From positions 124,001-188,000 of the forward strand of contig JBBRRA010000005.1 of NCBI GenBank assembly GCA_038225475.1: a stretch of DNA of 64,000 nucleotides. The letters run 5' to 3'. Source of the DNA: Polymorphobacter_B sp038225475. GTDB taxonomy: Bacteria > Pseudomonadota > Alphaproteobacteria > Sphingomonadales > Sphingomonadaceae. Below are positions 9,010 to 17,321 of the stretch, one piece after another. Each line of letters starts with the position of its first letter. Within the stretch, counting starts at the first letter, position 1. The notes below the pieces were generated by a model. It was not told where the DNA came from. It ran no database searches and worked only from the letters and a program-made list of their open reading frames with translations. Position numbers and translations under genes: made by a program.

Positions 9010-12000
9010 TGGCGACCAAAATCAAGACGTCGGATGGTTCGACCCCTGCCCCGCTGCCGGTGCGGGTCGGGCGGCTGGCGGGCAAGATCGCGCTGGTGAC
9101 TGGCGCGGCGGGCAATCTGGGCGGCGAGATCGTCCGGCATTACCTGCTCGAGGGCGCGACGGTCGTGCTGACCGGGCGCGATGCGGCGCGTAACGAAGCG
9201 GCGGCTGCGGCCGCACTCGCCGACACCGGGGCGGATGCGGCGCAGGTCTCCACCGTTGTCATGGACGGCGCCGATGCGGCATCGGTTCGCGCCGGAATCG
9301 CGGCGGTCCTCGCGCGCCACGGGCGGCTCGACATTCTGGTCAACAACGCCGGGTCGGCCGGGCCCAAGGCCCCGCTCGAAAAGCTGCCGCTGACGCGCGC
9401 CGACCTCGATGAACACCGCAAGCTGGGGTCGACCGACACCGAGACGGTCGGCGATGCGGCGCGCAACATCCTTGGCGTCGCCTGGAACATGGTGCGCGCG
9501 GCGGGCGCGTCGATGGGCGCGGGCGGGTCGATCATCAACGTCTCGACGATATTCAGCCGCACGCATTATTACGGCCGCACCGCCTATGTAGTGCCCAAGG
9601 CGGCAATGAACGCCCTGTCGCGCGAGCTCAGCCTCGAGCTCGGACCGCGCGGCATCCGCGTCAACCTGCTGTTCCCCGGCCCGATCGCCAGCGAGCGCAT
9701 CCGCACGGTATTTGCCAGTATGGACAAACTGCGCGGCGATACTGCGGGCACCACGCAGGGCCAGTTCTTCGATAATATGAGCCTCGCACGCTCGGTCGAA
9801 GGCGAGCCGCTGGGCAAGACCTTCCCGACGCCGCGCGACATTGCCGCGACCTGCGTATTCCTCGGTTCAGACGAAAGCGCGGCGTATAACGGCCATGGTT
9901 TCGAGGTGACGCACGGCATGTCGGTGCGCAAGGAATCGCGCTCGACCTATCTGTCGCGCCCGACCATGCGGTCGATCGACGGTGCCGGGCTGTCGGTACT
10001 GGTCGCTGCCGGCGATCAGGTCGACGAGGCGCTGGCGATTGCCGCGGTGCAGGCGAATTGCGGGGCGGAAGTGCTGCTCGGTTTCGACCACGCGCCGTCG
10101 GTGGCGGACGCGCAGGCCAAGCTCGAGGCGATGAGGCCGCAGCCGCGCATCACCGTTGCGGCGTTCAAGCGCGACGACCATGACGCGATGGACGCCGAAC
10201 TCGACCGCTGGACCGAAGCCGGGACGCCGGTGACCGGTACGATTATTTTGCCGGCGCACGGCAACGGCCGGTTAACCGGCACGCTGGCGGACGCGAGCGA
10301 CGCCGATGTCGATTGCTTCGTCGACGCCGAACTGGGCGGTGCGATCGCCGTCGCGCGCACGCTCAGCCGCTATTGGCAAAAACACGACAGCCTCGTCCAC
10401 GATCCGCGCTTCGTGTTCATCGGCAACGGCTCCGACGGGGCGGGCGATATCTGGAACAACCTGCTGCGCGCCACCTGCGAACAGCTGGTGCGCGTCTGGC
10501 GCGACGAGTCCGAAGTCGATGTCGAGCACGGGCGGCGGCGGCAGGTCGAATGGGGCAACCAGATCGTCCGCTTCGGCAACACCGAATCCGAAAACCTGCC
10601 GTTTGCCGCCGGACAAGCCGCGCGCATCCTGCTGAAGGAACGCAAGATCCGGCAGGTCAATCTGTACCTGCCGCCGTCGATCGGCGAGGCGACCGGCGCG
10701 CGCAAGGCGATGGCGGGGTTCAGCGAGAACATCACCGGGCTGCACCTTGGCAAGGTCGCGCTGATCACCGGCGGCTCGGCCGGCATCGGTGGGCAGGTCG
10801 CCCGGCTGCTGGCGCTGGCAGGCGCCAAGGTGATGATCGTAGCGCGGCGCGAGAGCGAGCTGGCGACGACCCGCGCACGCATCGTCGGCGAGCTCGAAGA
10901 CGTTGGCTTTTCGGGCGTCGAGCGCCGCGTGCGGACGCTCGCCGGGATCGACGTCGGCGACCTGAAGACGTTGCAGCGCGCGGTCGACGAAACCGTCAAG
11001 GCGTTCGGGCGGATCGATTATCTGATCAACAACGCCGGCGTGTCGGGAGCCGAGGAAATGGCGGTCGACATGGGTGTCGATGCGTGGCGCTATACGCTCG
11101 ATGCCAATCTTATCTCGAACTATGCGCTGATGCACATGGTCGTGCCGCAGATGAAGCGGCAGGGCAGCGGCTATATCCTCAATGTTTCAAGCTACTTCGG
11201 CGGCGAGAAACATATGGCGGTGGCCTATCCCAACCGCGCCGACTATGCGGTGTCGAAATCCGGGCAGCGCGCGATGGCGGAGTCGATGGCGCGGTTTCTG
11301 GGGCCCGAGATCCAGATCAACGCGATCGCACCGGGCCCCGTCGACGGCGACCGGCTGGCGGGATTGGGCGGTAAACCCGGACTGTTCGAACGGCGCGGGC
11401 GGCTGATCCTCGAGAACAAGCGGCTGAACGCCGTCCACGCCGCCACGGTCCGCGCGATCCGCCGCGGCGTGCGCGTCGAAACCGTGCTGACGCGGCTGGC
11501 GCGCAACGACACCGCGCAGATGGCGCACAATACCGACAACCCGCGCGAGCTGCGCGACCTGGCGCTCAAATGCGCTGCCGAAGGCTCTGACGCGTGCAGC
11601 TGGGGGCGGTTCCTGATCACCGACAGCATCGCGCGGCGGCTGGTGGCAAGGCTGCGATCGGGCGGCTATTTCCTCGACGCACCGGTGTGGGCGGCCAAGC
11701 CCGATGACGGCTGGCTGCTGCGGACGCCGCCCGACGACCTGCCGTTCCTGCCCGCAGCAAACATCGCGAAGGAAGCCGCAAAAGTGCGTGGCGGCGTGCT
11801 GTCGCAGCTGTACCTCGGCAAGATGCCGACCGAGGCCGATGTCGCGCAGGCGACGGTGTTCTTCCTTGCCGATCGTGCCGTCAGCGGCGAGACGTTCATG
11901 CCGTCGGGCGGTCTCAACGTCGAACGCTCGACCACGGAGCGCGAACTGTTCGGCAGCCCCAAACAGGAGCGGCTCGATCAGATGCGCGGGCGCACCGTGT

Positions 12001-12695
12001 GGCTGATCGGCGAACATCTGATCGATCATCTTGCCGAGGCGGCACGCGAGTTCGTCGAAACCTGCGGCGTCGCCAAGCTGGTGTTGCTGACGCGCACCGC
12101 CGACGGCGCGGCCGCGCTGCGTGCGGCGATCGCCGACTTGCCCGCAGGCGTCATCGAAACGCAGGTCTGCGGCTCGGAAATCGAAACCGGAATGGACGCC
12201 GCGATGGTTGCCTGGGGTGACCCGACGACGATTGTTTCGACGCCGTTCGACGGCCTGCCGGCGCAGCTGTTCGGCGATGACCCGCTGACCCCCGAAGCGT
12301 TCGGCAATCTTGTCGAACATAACCTGACGCAGCACTTCCGCGTCGCGCGCAAGGCATCGCTGTACGATGCGACGCAGCTGGTACTGGTTTCGCCCGAGGT
12401 CGCGATGGGCGACACCGGCCCGGCGTTCGCGCTGGCGAACTTCTTGAAGACCACGCTGCACGCGTTTACCGCGACGCTCGCGGTCGAGAACGAGCGGCTG
12501 GTGCACGACGTCCCGGTCAACCAGATCAACCTGACGCGGCGCGTCCGGTCGGAGGAGCCGCGCAACCTCGAAGAACATCTCGAGGAGGTCAAGCGTTTCG
12601 CCCGCGCCGTGCTGCTGGCGGGGGCGCCGCTGCCCGATGCCGAGGACTCGCGCTATCGGTCGCGGATTTACCGGGGAATGGCGATCACGGTGTGA
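9009..12695 (+). CDS. mcr: Bifunctional malonyl-CoA reductase (malonyl-CoA to 3-hydroxypropionate)
   Basis: A 1228-residue protein made of two short-chain dehydrogenase halves, the architecture and length of Chloroflexus malonyl-CoA reductase (about 1220 aa). The N-terminal half has TGAAGNLGG at 31-39 and the active-site pair YVVPK at 193-197; by homology it reduces malonate semialdehyde to 3-hydroxypropionate. The C-terminal half has TGGSAGIGG at 587-595, NNAGVSGAE and YAVSK at 746-750; it would reduce malonyl-CoA to the semialdehyde. Both use NADPH in characterised homologues. The chosen ATG (9009-9011) shares one base with the pcs stop and has an upstream AGGCGA. An in-frame upstream extension of 60 codons lies wholly inside pcs and is rejected. 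It feeds 3-hydroxypropionate directly to Pcs. Confidence 0.92.
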   Translation: MATKIKTSDGSTPAPLPVRVGRLAGKIALVTGAAGNLGGEIVRHYLLEGATVVLTGRDAARNEAAAAAALADTGADAAQVSTVVMDGADAASVRAGIAAVLARHGRLDILVNNAGSAGPKAPLEKLPLTRADLDEHRKLGSTDTETVGDAARNILGVAWNMVRAAGASMGAGGSIINVSTIFSRTHYYGRTAYVVPKAAMNALSRELSLELGPRGIRVNLLFPGPIASERIRTVFASMDKLRGDTAGTTQGQFFDNMSLARSVEGEPLGKTFPTPRDIAATCVFLGSDESAAYNGHGFEVTHGMSVRKESRSTYLSRPTMRSIDGAGLSVLVAAGDQVDEALAIAAVQANCGAEVLLGFDHAPSVADAQAKLEAMRPQPRITVAAFKRDDHDAMDAELDRWTEAGTPVTGTIILPAHGNGRLTGTLADASDADVDCFVDAELGGAIAVARTLSRYWQKHDSLVHDPRFVFIGNGSDGAGDIWNNLLRATCEQLVRVWRDESEVDVEHGRRRQVEWGNQIVRFGNTESENLPFAAGQAARILLKERKIRQVNLYLPPSIGEATGARKAMAGFSENITGLHLGKVALITGGSAGIGGQVARLLALAGAKVMIVARRESELATTRARIVGELEDVGFSGVERRVRTLAGIDVGDLKTLQRAVDETVKAFGRIDYLINNAGVSGAEEMAVDMGVDAWRYTLDANLISNYALMHMVVPQMKRQGSGYILNVSSYFGGEKHMAVAYPNRADYAVSKSGQRAMAESMARFLGPEIQINAIAPGPVDGDRLAGLGGKPGLFERRGRLILENKRLNAVHAATVRAIRRGVRVETVLTRLARNDTAQMAHNTDNPRELRDLALKCAAEGSDACSWGRFLITDSIARRLVARLRSGGYFLDAPVWAAKPDDGWLLRTPPDDLPFLPAANIAKEAAKVRGGVLSQLYLGKMPTEADVAQATVFFLADRAVSGETFMPSGGLNVERSTTERELFGSPKQERLDQMRGRTVWLIGEHLIDHLAEAAREFVETCGVAKLVLLTRTADGAAALRAAIADLPAGVIETQVCGSEIETGMDAAMVAWGDPTTIVSTPFDGLPAQLFGDDPLTPEAFGNLVEHNLTQHFRVARKASLYDATQLVLVSPEVAMGDTGPAFALANFLKTTLHAFTATLAVENERLVHDVPVNQINLTRRVRSEEPRNLEEHLEEVKRFARAVLLAGAPLPDAEDSRYRSRIYRGMAITV

Positions 12696-13158
12696 CCCCG
12701 GCGACGACCGTGCTGACGATCTCGGAGGTTCCGGCGAGCGTGCGGTGGACCGGACATTTTCCGGCGATATCGAGCACTTTCGCCTCGGTCGCTGCGTCGA
12801 TCGGCGCGTCGAAAACGATGCGCAGATCGAAACGGTCGATCCGCGGTGCGCTGCCCGCGAGGCACCCGGCGCAGTCGGCGGCGTGGACCCGCGAATGCTC
12901 GACCTCGACCGCATAGCCCGGCAACGCCAGCTGCTTGCGCTCGGCATAAAGATGGATCGTCATCGATGTGCAGGCGGCGAGCCCGGCGGCAAGAAAGTCA
13001 TACGGGCTTGGCCCCGCGCCAAGGCCGCCAAGCACTGCGGGTTCGTCGGCGATCATCGCATGGCCGGCGACCTGGAGCGATTGCTGGAAAGTGCCGATCC
13101 CGGATCGGCGGGCGACGACCCGGTTGGCGGCTTCGGCTTGGCTGTCGGTTTCGGTCAT
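12685..13158 (-). CDS. OsmC/Ohr-family protein
   Basis: A 157-residue OsmC-like protein, by family a thiol-dependent peroxidase or a related hydrolase fold. It carries the two expected cysteine contexts, AAGLAACTSMTIHLYAER (first Cys) and IAGKCPVHRTL (second Cys). I chose the ATG at 13156-13158 (MTETDSQAEA); an upstream in-frame start would add a 39-residue leader with no family character. It is convergent with mcr and overlaps its last 11 bases. The substrate cannot be read from the sequence. The extra cysteines in DCAGCLAG near the middle are a small oddity. Confidence 0.85.
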   Translation of the reverse strand: MTETDSQAEAANRVVARRSGIGTFQQSLQVAGHAMIADEPAVLGGLGAGPSPYDFLAAGLAACTSMTIHLYAERKQLALPGYAVEVEHSRVHAADCAGCLAGSAPRIDRFDLRIVFDAPIDAATEAKVLDIAGKCPVHRTLAGTSEIVSTVVAGVTP

Positions 13159-13329
13159 TGCGACGACTCCGCTGCGGCGGTGAAGTGTGACCGTCCCGGC
13201 GGCGTCGGGCAAGCCTTGCCATGCGGCTGCTGCTGCTGGCGGCGCGCGGCATAACGACCGTCGAAAAACTGTCACTTCCGCAATTGCCCGGCTTGGGGCA
13301 CAGTCCGACGAAATATGGGGAGAGTTTCA

Positions 13330-14280
13330 ATGCTGCGACGTCTTGCACTTACTGCTTTGGTCGCGCTGACGGCGGCCCCGGTTGCCGCCGCAACGGTGCC
13401 GAGCAGCATCATCGTGTTCGGCGACAGCCTTGTCGATGCGGGCAATATCGATGCGGCCGTTGGCAGCGATTTCTATAACCCGGCCGCGAAGGGCTATTAC
13501 CCCGGGCGCTTCACCAACGGCCTCGACTATACCGATCTGCTCAATGAACGCCTGTACGGCCATGCGCTGACGCCGTCGCTTCTCGGCGGCACCGACTATG
13601 CCTTTGGCGGCGCTCGCATCGTCAACGACGGCGACGCGGTCCCCGATCTCGCCGCGCAGGTCGGTTTTTACTTTGCCAAGACGTCGAACATTGCCGATGC
13701 CAATGCGCTCTACATCATCAACGCTGGCGGCAACGACGTGTTCGGCATCGAAAGCGGCAGCATCGGCGGTTATGCCAGCACCGCGCTGTACACGACCGCA
13801 CTTCTCGACACGCTGGCAGGCAGCATCCAGGCACTGAGCGCGGCGGGCGCGCGGCACATCCTCGTCACCGGCATCCCCAATGTCGATGCGACCGGGTTCG
13901 GCCTCGATACGCAAGTGCAGGCGCGGCTCGATACGGTACAGGCCGGGCTCGGCAGCACGCAGCTGCTGCGGTTCAGCTATCTCAACTTCTTCACTGCGGT
14001 TTCGACAACCCCTGCCGCGTTCGGCCTGCCGCCGTTCACGCACGCCGGCAATTGCATTACCGGCAGCCCGGCGGTGGGCGGCATCATCGACTGCACCGGC
14101 TATTTCTCGTTCGACGGCACGCACCCGACGGCGGCGATCCAGGGCGCGCTATACACCCAGATCCTCAGCCTGACCGGGCTCGACGCGGTGCCGGAGCCCG
14201 CGACCTGGGCATTGATGATCATGGGCTTCGGGATGGTCGGCATCGCGGCACGGCGGCGCAACCGGATCGCCGTCGCCTGA
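13330..14280 (+). CDS. Secreted GDSL-type esterase with PEP-CTERM sorting signal
   Basis: A 316-residue SGNH/GDSL lipase-esterase. It has an N-terminal signal peptide (MLRRLALTALVALTAAPVAAA), the block I motif IVFGDSLVDAGN, NAGGNDVFG as block III, and the catalytic DGTHPT near the C-terminus. It ends with a tripartite sorting signal: VPEPATWALM, a hydrophobic helix (MIMGFGMVGIAA) and the basic tail RRRNR. This is a PEPxxWA-CTERM signal, so the protein is expected to be processed by an exosortase in the inner membrane and moved to the cell surface. A strong ribosome site (GGGGAG) precedes the ATG at 13330. The exosortase V locus at 59-61 kb of this window is a candidate processor, but specificity is unproven. 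Confidence 0.9.
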   Translation: MLRRLALTALVALTAAPVAAATVPSSIIVFGDSLVDAGNIDAAVGSDFYNPAAKGYYPGRFTNGLDYTDLLNERLYGHALTPSLLGGTDYAFGGARIVNDGDAVPDLAAQVGFYFAKTSNIADANALYIINAGGNDVFGIESGSIGGYASTALYTTALLDTLAGSIQALSAAGARHILVTGIPNVDATGFGLDTQVQARLDTVQAGLGSTQLLRFSYLNFFTAVSTTPAAFGLPPFTHAGNCITGSPAVGGIIDCTGYFSFDGTHPTAAIQGALYTQILSLTGLDAVPEPATWALMIMGFGMVGIAARRRNRIAVA

Positions 14281-14354
14281 CCCTTCCCCCACGCCAAAGC
14301 GCCTGCTACCGATAGCGTCGAAACGGCGCACGACAGCCGTCGGGGAGCGATTCG

Positions 14355-16019
14355 ATGGCCGATGCGACGCCGCAGCACCATGACGACGTAACCGCCGATC
14401 CGACCCTGCCGCGGGTCGGCGGCGGCTATGCGTGGTACGTGCTGATCGTGTTGATGGTTGTCTATATCTTCAACTTCATCGACCGTTCGATTCTGACGAT
14501 CCTCGGGCCCTATATCCAAAAGGACATGGGGCTGAGCGACGGGCAGCTCGGGTTGCTGTCGGGGACGGTGTTCGCGCTGTTTTACGGGCTGTTCGGACTG
14601 GCGCTCGGGCGGCTCGCGGATAACTGGGTGCGGACGTGGACGATCGCGCTCGGGCTGACGATCTGGTCGGGGATGACCGCGGTGTCGGGCTTTGCCAGCA
14701 ATTTCGGCCAGCTGGCAGCGGCGCGGGTCGGCGTCGGTGTCGGCGAGGCGAGCGCATCGCCTGCGGCATACTCGCTGATCGGCGACTGGTTTCCCAAATC
14801 GATGCGCGCGACCGCATTGTCGATCTATTCGAGCGGCATCTTTATCGGCGCCGGGTTCAGCTTCGCGATCAGCGGCGTTGTCGTTGCCGGCTGGGACAAG
14901 GCCTATGCGCACGGCGGCGCACCGCTGGCGCTGGTCGGCTGGCAGGCCGCGTTCCTGATCATCGGCATCCCGGGGCTGCTGCTCGCCGCGCTGGTGCTGA
15001 CCCTGCGCGAGCCGCCGCGCGGACTGGCCGACGGGCTGATCGTGCCGCTCCGGCCAGACGGCAACCCGTTTGCGCGGATCGTCACCGATCTCGGCACGAT
15101 CATCGCGCCGTTTCCGTTGCTGACGCTGCGCGCGGCGGGTGCTCCGGTTGCCATGCTGCGGCGCAACTGGATCGCGATGGCGGTGGTAATCGTCGCGGCG
15201 ACCGCGTTGACGATGCTGACCAACGCTGTTGTGCCCGCGGCAAAGCTCAAGATCCTCGGCCATGTCGGCGGGGTTGCGATCACTGCCAACACGATTCAAT
15301 GGGCGGCAATGGCGGTCGGGTTGTACGGCGTCTATTCATGGTCGCAGGCTTTGCTGCTGCGCGACCGTCCGTTGCATGCGCTCGTCTGGGGGACGTCGAC
15401 ATTTTTGCTGACCGCAGCGGCGGGCACGCTGGTTTCGTTCAACAGCTATGCGGTCGGCGCGTGGATTTACATCTATGCGTTCCGCAATCTTGGCGCGACG
15501 CCGGCAACAGCAGGCGTGTTGCTGGGGCTCGGCTCGGCGGTCGGCGGCTGGATCGGCACCTCGCTTGGCGGCGTCGTCGGCGATGCATGGAAAAAACGCG
15601 ACGGCACCGGGCGGCTCAAGCTGTCGTTCCTCGCCTCGGCGATCCCGCTGCCGATCGCCATCTATGCCTTCACCACCACAACTCTGACGACGGTGTACGT
15701 CTGCTATTTCCTCGTCGTGCTGATCGGGACATTCTGGCTCGGCGGCATTTCGGCAACGATGCAGGATCTGGTGCTGCCGCGCATGCGCGGCACGGCGGGC
15801 GCGATGTTCTTCATGGGAACGACGCTGATCGGGCTGGGCAACGGGCCGTATTTCGTCGGGCTGTTGAGCGACGCGACCGGCAGCCTGCGGACCGCGCTGC
15901 TCGCCAGCTACCTCGGTGCCCCCGTGGTCTGGCTCTGCCTGTGGCGTGCGATCCGCCTGTTGCCGACCGCCGAGGCGAGCCGTGTCGACCGCGCACGCTC
16001 CGCCGGCGAATTAATTTAA
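14355..16019 (+). CDS. MFS transporter, spinster-like
   Basis: A 554-residue inner-membrane major facilitator. The first helix (YVLIVLMVVYIFNFIDRSIL) with the FxDRxI signature and the loop motif GRLADNWVRTW fit the spinster-like MFS group common in sphingomonads. It is longer than usual (about 430-520 aa) because of an insertion of extra helices in the middle, around residues 260-350. GGGGAG lies upstream of the ATG. The following SDR gene begins 15 bp after the stop, so the two are probably an operon. The substrate is not predictable; a hydrophobic or carboxylated metabolite exchanged with the SDR's pathway is a guess. Confidence 0.85.
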   Translation: MADATPQHHDDVTADPTLPRVGGGYAWYVLIVLMVVYIFNFIDRSILTILGPYIQKDMGLSDGQLGLLSGTVFALFYGLFGLALGRLADNWVRTWTIALGLTIWSGMTAVSGFASNFGQLAAARVGVGVGEASASPAAYSLIGDWFPKSMRATALSIYSSGIFIGAGFSFAISGVVVAGWDKAYAHGGAPLALVGWQAAFLIIGIPGLLLAALVLTLREPPRGLADGLIVPLRPDGNPFARIVTDLGTIIAPFPLLTLRAAGAPVAMLRRNWIAMAVVIVAATALTMLTNAVVPAAKLKILGHVGGVAITANTIQWAAMAVGLYGVYSWSQALLLRDRPLHALVWGTSTFLLTAAAGTLVSFNSYAVGAWIYIYAFRNLGATPATAGVLLGLGSAVGGWIGTSLGGVVGDAWKKRDGTGRLKLSFLASAIPLPIAIYAFTTTTLTTVYVCYFLVVLIGTFWLGGISATMQDLVLPRMRGTAGAMFFMGTTLIGLGNGPYFVGLLSDATGSLRTALLASYLGAPVVWLCLWRAIRLLPTAEASRVDRARSAGELI

Positions 16020-16034
16020 ATCAGGGAAATACAC

Positions 16035-16811
16035 ATGAAAATCAACGATCTGTTCTCGGTCGCGGGCAAAGTCGTCGTGGTCACCGGCGGCAGCCGCGGC
16101 ATCGGTGAGATGATCGCCCGCGCTTATGTCGAAAACGGCGCCAAGGTCTATATCAGCGCGCGCAACGCCGCAGTCTGTGACGGGCTGGCGGCCGAACTGA
16201 GCAAGATCGGCACCTGCATCTCGGTCCCCGCCGATTTGGCCAAGCCGGGCGAGATCGAGCGGTTCGCCGCCGAGCTCGAAAAGCATGAAAGCCGCATCGA
16301 CGTGCTGTTCAACAACGCCGGCGCCAGCTGGGGTGCGACATTCGACAGCTTCCCCGAAAGCGGTTGGGACAAGGTCATGGACCTCAACGTCAAATCGGTA
16401 TTCTTCCTGACGCAGCGGCTGGTCAAGCTGCTCGAGGCGGCTGGATCGGCGGACAATTTTGCGCGGGTCATCAACATCGGTTCGATCGACGGCATGCACG
16501 TTTCGGGGATCGAGACGTACAGCTATGCGGCGTCTAAGGCCGCCGTGCTGCACCTGACGCGGATGATGGCAAAATATCTGGCCCCGCGCCACATCGCGGT
16601 CAATGCGATCGCGCCCGGCTATTTCCCGTCGAAGATGACCGCCGCGATCAGCGACGCGGATGCCGAAGCATCGTTAGCGATGACACCGATGCGCCGCCGC
16701 GGCAACGCCGACGATATGGGCGGCGTCGCGCTGTATCTCGGCAGCCGCGCGAGCGGTTTCGTCTGCGGCAGCGTCATCGCGGTCGACGGCGGCTTCGCGA
16801 CTACGGTCTGA
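16035..16811 (+). CDS. SDR-family oxidoreductase, RhlG/FabG-like
   Basis: A 258-residue classical short-chain dehydrogenase. It shows the cofactor loop TGGSRGIGE (residues 19-27), NNAGASWG, the catalytic serine in INIGSIDG and YAASK. The wording around IAVNAIAPGYFPSKMT is typical of RhlG-like 3-ketoacyl reductases. NADP preference is suggested by the arginine in the cofactor loop. It follows the MFS gene by 15 bp, with AGGGAA before its ATG. The exact substrate is unknown. Confidence 0.85.
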   Translation: MKINDLFSVAGKVVVVTGGSRGIGEMIARAYVENGAKVYISARNAAVCDGLAAELSKIGTCISVPADLAKPGEIERFAAELEKHESRIDVLFNNAGASWGATFDSFPESGWDKVMDLNVKSVFFLTQRLVKLLEAAGSADNFARVINIGSIDGMHVSGIETYSYAASKAAVLHLTRMMAKYLAPRHIAVNAIAPGYFPSKMTAAISDADAEASLAMTPMRRRGNADDMGGVALYLGSRASGFVCGSVIAVDGGFATTV

Positions 16812-16902
16812 CCTGCTCGGATATTGGGCAGATGCACCGTCGCTAGGCACTCGGCGCTGCACGACAATCGCTTCGCACCTGCAAAAACGGGCGTTCACCG
16901 GC

Positions 16903-16917
16903 TGGCACGCCCTGTGC
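16903..16917 (+). promoter_or_regulatory. Candidate sigma-54 promoter of glnBA
   Basis: TGGCACG-CCCT-GTGC matches the RpoN -24/-12 consensus TGGCACG-N4-TTGC at all but one base, with correct GG-GC spacing. The implied transcription start falls near 16929, some 18 bp before the GTG start of glnB. In Azospirillum and relatives glnBA is driven by NtrC and sigma-54, which this site would explain. TGCACC and CTGCAC half-sites further upstream (from about 16831) could be NtrC contacts, but I would not call them firmly. Confidence 0.6.
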
Positions 16918-16946
16918 TAGGCTAAAACAAACCAGGGGACGCCCGC

Positions 16947-17285
16947 GTGAAAAAAATCGAAGCCGTCATCAAGCCCTTCAAGCTCGACGAGGTGAAGGAA
17001 GCGCTCCACGAAGTCGGAGTGAGCGGCATCACCGTGACCGAAGCCAAGGGTTTCGGGCGCCAGAAGGGCCACACCGAATTATATCGCGGGGCCGAATATG
17101 TCGTCGACTTCCTGCCCAAGGTGCGGCTCGAAGTCGTCGTCGACGACGATCAGGCCGAGCGCGTGGTCGAGGCGATCGCCAACGCCGCGCGGACGGGGCG
17201 CATCGGCGACGGCAAGATCTTCGTCACCAATATCGAAGCCGCGGTTCGCATCCGCACTGGCGAGCGTGACAGCGACGCCATCTGA
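16947..17285 (+). CDS. glnB: Nitrogen regulatory protein P-II
   Basis: The 112-residue PII signal protein, canonical length. The T-loop GRQKGHTELYRGAEY includes Tyr51, the uridylylation site, and the C-terminal region has GKIFVTNIEAAVRIRTGE. It senses glutamine and 2-oxoglutarate plus ATP/ADP and controls GlnE, NtrB and other targets. The start is GTG at 16947-16949, giving MKKIEAVIKPFK, with AGGGGA about ten bases upstream. It is followed by glnA 36 bp later, and a sigma-54-like promoter lies just upstream. Confidence 0.97.
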   Translation: MKKIEAVIKPFKLDEVKEALHEVGVSGITVTEAKGFGRQKGHTELYRGAEYVVDFLPKVRLEVVVDDDQAERVVEAIANAARTGRIGDGKIFVTNIEAAVRIRTGERDSDAI

Positions 17286-17321
17286 TTACTGAACAACCGA
17301 GCGGGAAAAAGGGCATATAGA

